Shown here: piece after piece, positions 34,372 through 43,704 of the stretch | Layout of the letters: each line of letters opens with the position of its first letter | How positions within the stretch are numbered: position 1 is the first letter of the stretch | Source of the DNA: Schizophyllum amplum | Lineage: Eukaryota; Basidiomycota; Agaricomycetes; Agaricales; Schizophyllaceae | DNA length: 64,000 nt | Reading direction: 5' to 3' | Assembly: GCA_007026445.1 (NCBI GenBank) | Contig: VDMD01000005.1 | Location: 992,001-1,056,000, forward strand | Position numbers and translations under genes: made by a program | The notes under the pieces: generated by a model | What the model saw: the letters and a program-made list of their open reading frames with translations, nothing else | The model's database searches: none | Told to the model about the DNA's origin: nothing

Positions 34372-35969
34372 TTATAAATAAGCACGCGCGCTGCGTCTCG
34401 CCATCTGAGGGATGTTCATCAGCAAGGCCCAGTATATAGCGATGCCAACTTACCTCGATGATCTTCCACCCACCAGTGAGCTCGTTGTCAAGCTCCTCCG
34501 GCACGCGGGTGATCGCAGCAGCGTACATACACTGCTCGACCTTGTCCTCCGCGCCCACCGCGACCTCGCCGGTCTTGATGTTGCGGAAGAGCAAGACTTC
34601 CTGTGTAGCGAACTGGACAAGGTATACAGGAATGTCGTTATCCAAAATCTTGCCGTCGGAGATCTAAGCGAATGGTCAGCAGCAAAATCATATTTGGGGC
34701 CATTCACCACTCACGTCGACTTGTCGGATGTCGAGCACCTTGCTCTCGCTGACGAGCCCCTGCTTCATGTAGTGCTCCATGGTTGCCCAGAGCACATTGT
34801 ACGTGGCCTCTGAGCACCAGTCCTTCAGCGCCTTCTGATCAGCAGACAGATACGCGTCGACAACCTCGGGCACGATGTACTCTCGCAACTCCCGCTCGAA
34901 TCCTTCGCGGTCGAAGGTCGGGTCTATCGCCTTCATCATCCGCAGCACCTGCGCCTGCTCCGTCTCCTCGAACCACGACCCGATCGTGCTGGTCACGGAG
35001 CGCACGGACGACACCACCGGGTTCTCGGACTCGTCGTACGCCTGGCGCATGGACACGAACGAGCGGAGGACGGGGTTCTCCTCCTTCAACCGGTTCCACC
35101 GCTCTTGCCGCGGGGAGTCCTTGTGGAGGACGAGGGCTTCGCCTGCCTCGGCGTTTGCGGTCACCCGCGCGCCTCCGGCGCGCGTCCTGCCAGCCTTCTC
35201 GAGACGCTTTTGCCTCCGAAGACGGCGTGCCTCCTTCTCCTCAAAGCCACCGTGCTTCGCACTACCACTGTCGTCGAGCGCGTCAACCACTGTCTCCGCG
35301 AACGTCTTGTAAGCGGCAGTGTTGCGTATGGGCTCGGTGGACTTCTCAATGGTTGAGGAAACGGCGGCTGAAGCTCGCGAGATCTAAATGAAGGTGAGTA
35401 GCCTGACTTCAATGATGACGAGAATACACACAGCACGCATCACTTCGCTCTCCTCCATAGTCTTGAGTGCCTCCCCAACGGCGTCACCGACATTAGCGCC
35501 CGTCTTCTTGAGCGCATCCGCTGCCGCCCGTAATCGAGGGTTCTCCTTGATGCTGGAAGTCAACTAGCAAGTTTCGTCAGCCGCATCCTATCGTACCAAG
35601 CCGCTCGGCGCATACCCTAGCCCTCTCATACGCAGCCCGTGCGCGCTTCATAGCCTCCGAGTCCTGGAACTTGTCCACGTCGCCCTGCAGCTGCTTGACA
35701 TTGTCCTGCAGCTCCCGGTTCTTCCGCAACTCATCCTTCAGCACGTCTACGAACGTCTGGAAGGGGGACTTGGGCGCCTCGTCGCGGCGGCTCGAGGACG
35801 ACTGGAAGGCCGCGCGGGCCGACGAGTGGAACCCGGAGGAACACGGTGCCGTGGTGACAGCAGCGCTTCGGGCGCGGGTGGCGGCGCCCTGCCGTGTACG
35901 TGCTGCAGCGCTGCGGCTGCTGCGAAGAGCGTTGCGCGCAGCGACGGCCTGGAGGTTACGGGTTAGCAT
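34372..35969 (-). CDS. tim44: Mitochondrial import motor subunit TIM44
   Basis: Peripheral inner-membrane protein that tethers mtHsp70 to the TIM23 channel. The chosen start gives MLTRNLQAVAARNALRSSRS, an Arg/Ser/Ala-rich presequence without acidic residues. Next comes a coiled-coil segment (TFVDVLKDELRKNRELQDNV, LQGDVDKFQDSEAMKRARA), then LRAAADALKKTGANVGDAVG, and the Tim44-like C-terminal domain: NPVLRSFVSMRQAYDESEN, MMKAIDPTFDREGFERELRE, EVVDAYLSADQKALKDWCSE, YNVLWATMEHYMKQGLV and DNDIPVYLVQFATQEVLLFR. A final small exon ends ARRSARAYL with TAA at 34372-34374. Four introns are visible and the frame is intact. It is head-to-tail with PIF1 (~290 bp). Confidence 0.92.
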
Positions 35970-36858
35970 GACGGCAAGAGACGGCGGCGCGCTGATGACT
36001 TCGCACGACCAAGATTTTCGTAGAAGGCCACGTGGACCGGTCCGAGGGGCCGCTCGTCTAATGACAATGTTCAACTTCGTGCCTAGCCAGACTCACTTCT
36101 GGCCTGCTTATGCTAGTCAGTGTACTTGTTACAGAGGTGAAGACCTTAAGCACCAGTGTAGGTGATGCTTCAAGAGAAGCAACGAAAGATTGACCGCTGC
36201 AAAATTGCACTCGAGGTCCATCTACTGCATTCACCCATGCCAACCTACGAGTACAGTACTACTACGCTGTTCTGTTTAGTGCAGGGCAGGGGCGCAGAGA
36301 GCGTGGTTGGCGACAGCTGCTCATCCAAACGGACCAAAACCCAGCACAGTGATGTTTGTCGTCGGACAAACCTGACGGGGCCAAGCCTCCAATCTCCGAA
36401 CTAAGACTGCCCTGCCTGCCTGGTTTTGGAGCGCAAAGTCCGTCTGGGCGATCTTCCAAGGCTATCACAGCGATGCCCCCGTTAAGATGGGGGCTGGGAG
36501 GGTGGAAATTTCGAACGTGCGGGGTGAGATTTCTGTTGCAGTATATGAACGTCGCACTGTCCAGGGTGGAGCGATGTGCGGGCTATATCAGCACGGAGAG
36601 GAACTGGGGGGAGGTTCGGTTGGCCAAGGAACGGCACCAAGAGACTGATGGTTGTAGTGGGTGTCCATATCACAAGCATTGCCTATGCGCACAGCGTGCC
36701 AAGAACAGATTCCCGCCATGGCTAGCGCTCATTCGCAGCCAGATCCCTCAGCAAGAGTGATGACGTCCTGAAGTCCATTATAGAAATGTAAGCTATACAC
36801 AAAGCTCTAAGTCGTGATACGTATCGTGAGGCATATGCGCCAATACTCTCGCAGGCGC
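35970..36858. other. Intergenic region, no supported gene
   Basis: Upstream of TIM44 and downstream of the holocytochrome c synthase stop. Short frames on both strands have no family resemblance. Confidence 0.5.
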
Positions 36859-37757
36859 TCATGATCGCGCGAAGGGGGGCTTCTCCTGGCGGAATTGCGT
36901 CCACGTCTCCTCCGTCGCCACCGATATACGCTCGCGCATGCTCGAAAAGCTGTCGAGTGCGGGACGCACGTCGAGCGAGAAGACGGGCGAGCCGTCAGGC
37001 TCTGGCGGCGCAGAGTAGTAGTCGATCACGTAGCGGACCTCCTCGCCGGTCTTGGGCCGCCGCACGACCCAGTCATGACGGTCGAATGGCGGCTCGGTGC
37101 TGCAGGGGAGATCAGTGAGCTGGAGGATGAGGGTGATGCAGAAAACAACGCACTTGAACCGCATCGGCAGCAACCACCCTGCCATCATCCACAGCCGCGC
37201 CTTTGGCGACATCTGTCCCGGCTTACCCTGGAACCGCGCAAGTAGCACATTATCATCCCTACGCGCCCGGTCAGCCACTATTCACATCTCAAAGATGCAT
37301 ACAGAACGCACCCGTTCGCTCGCCTTTCCCACTTCAGCACCTCCTCCCACGCCGCCTCGTTCAAGAAGTTGTGTATCTGCACCATCGTCTCGACGTGCTC
37401 CTCCGGCGTCTCCCATCCTTTTCGCGCAAGCGCGTTGTAGAACTGCTGCGGCGAGGGGTACTCCCAGGTCTCCGCCGCGTCGCGCGGAATCGTCGACTGC
37501 GTGCGGTCCGTCGGGAGCGCGACGGCCTGCGCGGGGGCGGGCGCCTGCGAGAGTGTAGGCATCTGGTTCAGCGGGTTCACGGTCTCGTGGTCGATGGGAC
37601 ATTTGGCGGGCCCGTCATTCTTCTTCGCGGGGAGCGCGGTGTGGTCGATCGGGCAGCCGCCTGCCTTGGCCTTGGCGGCCTTGAGCGCTTCGTGGTCAAT
37701 GGGGCAGCTACTCGCGGCAGGCGCGCTCGCGCTGGGAGAAGACGCGGACTGGCCCAT
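36859..37757 (-). CDS. cyc3: Holocytochrome c synthase (cytochrome c heme lyase)
   Basis: Attaches heme covalently to the CxxCH motif of apocytochrome c in the mitochondrial intermembrane space. Three exons join cleanly. The start [16 protein letters not shown] precedes three heme-regulatory-type Cys-Pro motifs, each CPIDH, then [11 protein letters not shown], and the catalytic region [57 protein letters not shown] and [14 protein letters not shown], the signature around the heme-ligating His. The C-terminus contains [20 protein letters not shown] and [12 protein letters not shown]. Splicing restores [10 protein letters not shown] across the second intron. Length ~265 residues, typical. The frame is intact. 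Whether it serves cytochrome c, c1 or both is not visible. Confidence 0.92.
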
Positions 37758-38654
37758 AGTGTATAGAAAAGCCGTGGTTCGGAGGGATGAGGAGGATGAG
37801 AAGTTGAACGAGTACACCGCCTGCGGCGATCGGGTCAGCGGGAGGCTCCGGTCCGAAAACTGAACGTCCACACGTGATCGGCATATGCCGGATGTTACTC
37901 AGCGCCGCAGCGGACTTCCTCTACCGTCCTTGACCCAGATATGCACCACTTTGAGTCTGCAAGCCACAACTCGCCGGTTTCGTCTTCAAATGCTTTGGAA
38001 ATAATCATGCCCATGCAGACGACTATTATCTCTTTGCATAAATATTTGTGAGAATTATCACTGAGCAACGACGGTGCTGTCTATGCGCAAAGACGGTGAT
38101 AGGGCAATGCACCACTTTTCGGGAATTGCCGGGCGACTTTCGATTTTTCTACCTCATGCTGTAGATACACTTGCTCTATGAAATTTCAGGATACCATAGG
38201 TTACATGCTGCACTACAGATCCCCCAAATATCTAAGGATTTCACGGAGATTTGACTGGCACAGGCCGAGTGGTGCATATCTGGGTCAGGGACGGTACCCT
38301 TCCCTCGTCCACCTCATCTATTCTTTGAGCCTCTGAGTCAGGTAGCAACTTACAGGAAGTTACTGCCAAGGTCTGTCGCAGTCTAGCTTGCGACTGGAAG
38401 CACCGTCCCTGGACTAGGCTGGTATCAACTTTCAACTGTCGCTGTCCGATGTCTTGCCAGATTGCGGACCTTCCCTCTTGAATTGCGCTTCGTATTGGCT
38501 TCATATCTGTGAGTCAATGGCTAGGATGATTGCATTCTCCTCGACGCCCTTGGGAGACTACCCAGACTCCGGTCCCGGTTCCTTCTCGATGCTGCGTTCG
38601 ATCAAGCCAAGCTCCGGAAAATACGCCACTTGACGCATCGTCCGGCGGCGAGAG

Positions 38655-38755
38655 TGTGAGTGCCGGAGCGAGTGAGCTCGAGATTGCCGAAGCGAGTGCA
38701 CAAGCTTGCACAGGCCGGAGAGAATGCACGGGCCGGAGGGAGAGTGCATCGCTGG
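38655..38755. repeat. Degenerate short tandem units (CCGGAG-x-GAGTGCA)
   Basis: Four related units occur at irregular 20-30 nt spacing: GCCGGAGCGAGTGA, GCCGAAGCGAGTGCA, GCCGGAGAGAATGCA and GCCGGAGGGAGAGTGCA. No gene explains them. They look like a decayed minisatellite. Confidence 0.45.
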
Positions 38756-40224
38756 GACTTCAAGAAATTCTCGAAGGTAGATTCTGCGCCAATCACACCC
38801 GGCCAATGCTTCTTGTCGTTCGTGCTTCTCGTGCGAACTTCCGAACTCTGACTGACCTCATCTGCGAAGGCCGCCGTGTGAATCTTCGCGAGTTCTCCCT
38901 TGTTCTTCGCAAGTACTGACCTCGGAGATGCCTCGAGTCGGCCAATAACACATGTCATTCCTCGAATGTGGCAATTTACCCCGCAATCTCCGGGGTCAGG
39001 TACTCGCCCGACTTGGCAGCAGCGATATCGCCGAAAATGGAATATTTTTGCCCAGGCTCGCCGCGACGACTTGCGATCGACGACGATGATGAGCGAGGCG
39101 GCGCGCGACCAGGCCGGGGCGAGCTGGTGACGACTTCCGACTCCCCAGAGCATTCTCCCCTCCCTCGGGGCCCTGACAAGCATCAAAAATGCGCGAGGAC
39201 GGACCTGGGCGGGCTCATGCCAGTCATGATGGCGCGTCCGCAGTGAATGGATGTGCGCCGTACTGAATGACACACGGACGCACGAGCAGCTCACGCGCGC
39301 GCTTCAGTTCCCCTCATCGATGGTGTGCGGTGAGCAGAACCGGTCTTCGCCCGCTGCGAGTGTATTGGCGCGCCTCACGCTCTCCCCCTTCGGCGCCTGT
39401 GGGGAGGAAGTACGGGGGCGGGGGTAGCTATTCTCGGGTTTGCGGGCGGGCAGGTACGATCGTCAGCGAATCAGATTTTGCAGCTCATTTCGTCCTGTAT
39501 CCGTCCATTTCGCGAGTCCCATGACCAGCGCACCGAGGGCTGCGACGAGTCTGTTTTGACAGCCCAGACGCTCGTGCGCTCGTGACTGTCGTTCGCGGTG
39601 CCACCCGCGCGCATTGGCCGCGCAAGCCCCCTGCATTATCCATCTTCAACTGCGTCGCCGCCGCAGTGGGATCAGGGTACGCCCGTGTATTCCCTTGTAT
39701 TGTTTGCTCAAAACCAGGCACTTTGATCGGGACTTGCTGGGGACTTGCGGAGGGGCTTTGCAGCTGGATTTGCAGGGAATGGCTCGCCCATGGGGTCGAG
39801 CTGGGGTCAACCGAGGCTGAGCGCCGATCGCTCTGGGGTTTGGATCCGAGATCTTGGCGGGGGTGGCGAGACATGAGGCAGCAGCGGACCTAGGTCGTAT
39901 GTTTTTTTCTTTCTTGACAGGCGCACATGGGCTCAAACGACTTGTTTTCATCCGCAGGCCGGGACCGCGTGTGTCTGGCTGGGGCGACCCCGCGCTAGGC
40001 GGCGCTCCACGTCGGGTGCCCCTGGGGATGGCTGCCGTTTCGTGAGTCTGGCCGGGGGCGTGGCGGTGTGGGCGCGGAGGCACAGCCGGCGGGCGCATGG
40101 ACGCTTCGGGGGCAATCTGAACAGAATCCAATTGGGTGAGAACTGGAGAACTGCAGCCCAAATTCTTTGTTTGCATCAATTGATCAAGAAAGCCAAATCG
40201 GTTCCGGTTGGGACGCGAACCCGG

Positions 40225-40230
40225 TATAAA
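40225..40230 (+). promoter_or_regulatory. TATA box of the hexose transporter
   Basis: TATAAA lies 97 nt upstream of the ATG at 40322 and is followed by a CT-rich leader (CCCCCTCCCCCTCCCCC-like), typical of highly expressed fungal genes. Confidence 0.65.
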
Positions 40231-40321
40231 TGCCAGCGCGACGGACTTTGCTTTCCCCGCACTCTCTGCACCCCCCACCTCTTACCCCCTCCCCCTCCCC
40301 CACACTCACACCTCACTCTCA

Positions 40322-42227
40322 ATGGCTGGCGGTCCCGCAGGGTCAGGCGGCGGTGTTGGCGGCACTGTTCCTGCAAGGGTGAGTAGCACGTCCTTCCCCC
40401 TCCCCATCGTCGTCTAACTCTGCTTCAGAACAAGTTCGCCGGCGTTGTCATTGCGTCCTTTGCCGCCTTTGGCGGTATCCTCTTTGGTTACGACACGGGA
40501 ACCATCAGCGGTACGCGCCCCCTCTTCCCCTTCTCCCAGTCACTGACTCCCCACAGGTATCAAGGAGATGAATGTCTGGCTACGCACGTTTGGTGACTAC
40601 GACGAAAACGCCGACCCTCAGTACTACCTCAAATCCTCCACCGAGTCTCTCGTCGTCTCTATCCTCTCCGCCGGTACCTTCTTTGGCGCCCTTCTCGGCG
40701 CCCCCGTCGCTGACTACGTCGGCCGTAAATGGGGCACCGTCATGTCCTGCCTGGTCTTCGCCTTCGGTGTCGCATTGCAGACTGGCTCCACCAGCCTTCC
40801 GCTATACATCGTCGGCCGTGTCTTCGCAGGTCTTGGTGTCGGTCTCGTCTCTTGCTTGGTTCCCATGTACGTTTTTTTCTTTCCACATAACCTGGTTTTG
40901 CCTTACAATTTTGCAGGTACCAGTCCGAGTGTGCGCCCAAATGGATTCGTGGCGCCGTCGTATCTGGATACCAATGGACAATTACCATCGGTCTGCTCCT
41001 TGCGTGCGTAGCACTCCATCTCGTCCCATTTATCCGCTAACATCGATGCAGTGCCATCGTCAACAACGCGACCAAAGACCGGACAGACCACAGCTCATGG
41101 CGCATCCCCACCGCTATCCAGTTCGTCTGGGCCTTCGTCCTCGCTGCCGGCATGGCCATCCTCCCGGAGTCCCCTCGCTGGCTCGTGAAGAAGGGCAAGG
41201 ACGAGGCTGCCTCAGCCGCTATGGGCCGCCTGCTCGGCTACCCTAAGGGCGCCCCGGAGATCCAGATTGAGATCGACGACATTCGCACCGCCCTTGAGGA
41301 GGAGCGCGCACTCGGCGAGTCCTCGTACCTCGACTGCTTCAAGACCGGTCACAAGAAGATTCTGCTCCGCACCATGACCGGCATCTCGATCCAGATGTGG
41401 CAGCAGCTCACCGGCATCAACTTCATCTTCTACTACGGCACGACGTTCTTCAAGAACAGCGGCATCAGCAACCCCTTCATCATCACGGTCATCACCAATG
41501 TCGTTAACGTTGTCATGACCATCCCGGGCATCTACCTCATCGAGAAGGCCGGTCGTCGCTCCCTCCTCCTCTGGGGCGCTGTCATCATGACCGTCTGCGA
41601 GTACCTCGGTAAGCACACCTTCTGCCTGCTCTTCGACCCATGCTAATATCTCTTTAGTTGCCATCATCGGTGTCACCATCTCCGTCGAGGACTCCTCCGG
41701 CCAGAAGGCGCTCATCGCGCTCGTCTGCATCTACATCGCCGCCTTCGCCGCCACCTGGGGTCCCATCGCATGGGTCATCACCGGCGAGATCTTCCCCCTC
41801 CAGATCCGCGCCAAAGCCATGTCGCTCTCCGTCGCCTCCAACTGGCTCTGGAACTGGGCCATCGGCTACGCGACGCCCTACCTCGTCAACAAGGAGCCCG
41901 GCAGTGCAGGCCTCGAGGCCAAGGTGTTCTTCATCTGGGGCACCTGCTGCTTGTGCTGCATCGTCTTCACGCTCATCTTCGTGCCGGAGACCAAAGGGTG
42001 CGTTTTCTTCTGATCTTCCGCTGGGGGATTGGGCGCTGATTGTGCTTTGCAGGCTTTCGCTCGAGCAGGTTGACCTTCTGTACGAGAACACGGTCCCGTA
42101 CCGGGCTGCTGCCTACCGCCGCCATCTGCTCGAGGACGATGTCCACGCCGCGAACGAGATCCGCGCGCACGACAAGAACACCGCGAAGATGGAGCACCAC
42201 GAGGATGTCGAGAAGGCGTCGACCTAG
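40322..42227 (+). CDS. MFS hexose transporter (sugar porter family)
   Basis: Plasma-membrane monosaccharide:proton symporter or facilitator with 12 predicted helices. Seven exons join in frame. TM1 FAAFGGILFGYDTGTISG is the sugar-porter hallmark, then GALLGAPVADYVGRKWGTV (loop 2-3 motif), VGRVFAGLGVGLVSCLVPMY, YQSECAPKWIRGAVVSGYQW, PESPRWLVKKGKDEAA, GISIQMWQQLTGINFIFYYG (helix 7 hexose motif QQ-x2-G-x-N), EKAGRRSLLLWGA, WGPIAWVITGEIFPLQIRAK and PETKG. The acidic cytosolic tail ends HHEDVEKAST. Length ~530 residues, normal. The frame is intact, in contrast to the transporter at 13.7 kb. It resembles fungal high-affinity glucose/xylose transporters; the substrate cannot be decided from sequence alone. 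Confidence 0.93.
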
Positions 42228-43197
42228 CGATGGCGAGGAGACGTTGACCTGACCGATACCCATCCACGCAAACTCACTTATTTACTCTCTTACGCTTTTA
42301 ACTGATAGTACGAAGCTCATGACAGGGCCATGTCATTGTAATATTTTTGGGGACAGTGCTTTGTATTCCCTAGTAATGTTATCCACATATGATACACATT
42401 GAAGCACTCTGCGTGCGTGTGGTGTTGAGTTCGATGTGTTGGCCACAAATTGCTGGTGAGTGCGCCTTACTTCAACTTGGCCGAGCGTACTTGAAGCATG
42501 GCGGTCTTGCCAGACTCTCCGCATGCGACAAGAACTCTCCACTATCGCATGGGAACTGTATCATCATCACGTCCTCGGACCCAATGTTGACATCGACAGA
42601 TGCGCGGTCTTACTTACTGTATCTGGCCCGTGCTGGGAATCGATGAGACTAATGAGGGTCTCCCGCGGAAGACTGTCAGACCATTCACTTCATCGAGACG
42701 TCCTCGCACGTCGGAGTTGCGGGCGGAGCGAGGACTGATCCCGACGAATGACAAGAGGCGTGCGCGCTGCGTGCGCGTGAGGGTCAGTGTGGGGATCCGG
42801 CGGGGTCAAGGTGCGATGGGTCATGTCACGCGATGGCACGACAAGCCACTACGACACGCACAGCGCAGTGGATGGTGCATTCAATCAGGCCACGACGAGG
42901 ACAGGGCACGTCTCATCGGTACCGCAGCCCATTCCGCCGCCGGTTGGCCGCACTGCGTGTAGCGAGGCCCGCACGCTGCCGAATGGATGGCTAGCGCTGA
43001 TAGATGAATGGACGGCATGAGAACCTGCGATGGGATGGTGTGCCCGTCGCGTGAGAATGGGGACCGCGTACCTATCGCGTATGGCTTGAGATCATTGCGT
43101 AAGTACAAATACTTACCTTGCCATGGGGATGATCGACTAAGTCAAACACAGGACCATGCGCCCATCGCGTAAGTACTACTTAGCTCGATGATCACTC

Positions 43198-43217
43198 CCA
43201 GTGAGAAACGCATCTAG
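43198..43217. repeat. 20-bp sequence repeated in inverted orientation at 46298
   Basis: CCAGTGAGAAACGCATCTAG is found here and, reverse-complemented, at 46298-46317. Both copies are next to ATCACTCCC. No gene lies over either copy. They may be remnants of one dispersed repeat. Confidence 0.6.
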
Positions 43218-43258
43218 TCCTGTCGACCTCTGTCGACCTCAATCTAGCGGCTATATTA

Positions 43259-43704
43259 GGGGCGTTCAGAGTTAAAACTTGCGCCTCCGGTTTGCGGTTT
43301 GGTTTGATCGGCAAAGTCCGAAGACGGCGCGCGCGACGCGCCCCGACGCGCCGCCGCCAGCATCGGCGGGGCGTTGTCGTCGCGAACGCCCTACGACAAC
43401 GCCCGCCACTGTCGTGCTTTACTGTACTCATAGTAGTATCTCATGAGGGAGATATACTAGATATCAATCATTATGTTTAGGTATAGCTGCTATGTGCGCG
43501 ATTGAACCCTTCCGCGCTTGCTATCCAAGGCATCCCGCCGGGAGCCACTGAATGTGCCGTTGTCATCGTCGCCGCCGCCGCCGCCGCCCCGCCGATGCTG
43601 GCGGCGGCGCGTCGGGGCGCGTCGCGCGCGCCGTCTTCGGACTTTGCCGATCAAACCAAACCGCAAACCGGAGGCGCAAGTTTTACTGTAACTCTGAACG
43701 CCCC
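43259..43704. mobile_element. MITE, 446 bp, TA-flanked, ~115-bp terminal inverted repeats
   Basis: The left arm (43259-43373) and right arm (43585-43704) are reverse complements that differ, as far as I can see, only by a 5-bp ACAGT indel. Both ends start GGGGCGTTCAG and are flanked by TA (43257-43258 and 43705-43706), the target duplication of Tc1/mariner-type elements. The arms carry GTTTGCGGTTTGGTTTGATC and a CG-rich inner half ending at CGGCGGGGCG. The ~210-bp centre has no transposase or other coding frame, and the right inner edge adds a (GCC)n run. Near-identity of the arms implies a recent insertion mobilised by a transposase elsewhere. Confidence 0.88.

Larger units (their letters stand above)
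37758..40321. other. 2.5-kb intergenic region, no supported gene
   Basis: Divergent promoter region between CYC3 and the hexose transporter. Open frames of up to ~230 codons around 38.6-40.3 kb overlap each other on both strands and show no domain, so they look like GC-driven artefacts. Contents I can point to are degenerate repeats at 38655-38755 and, at the right end, a TATAAA box and pyrimidine-rich leader of the transporter. Confidence 0.5.

Noticed and set aside
38602..40280. Long overlapping frames (up to 230 codons) on both strands upstream of the hexose transporter
   Set aside because: They overlap each other in several frames, have no family signal, and are expected in GC-rich DNA.
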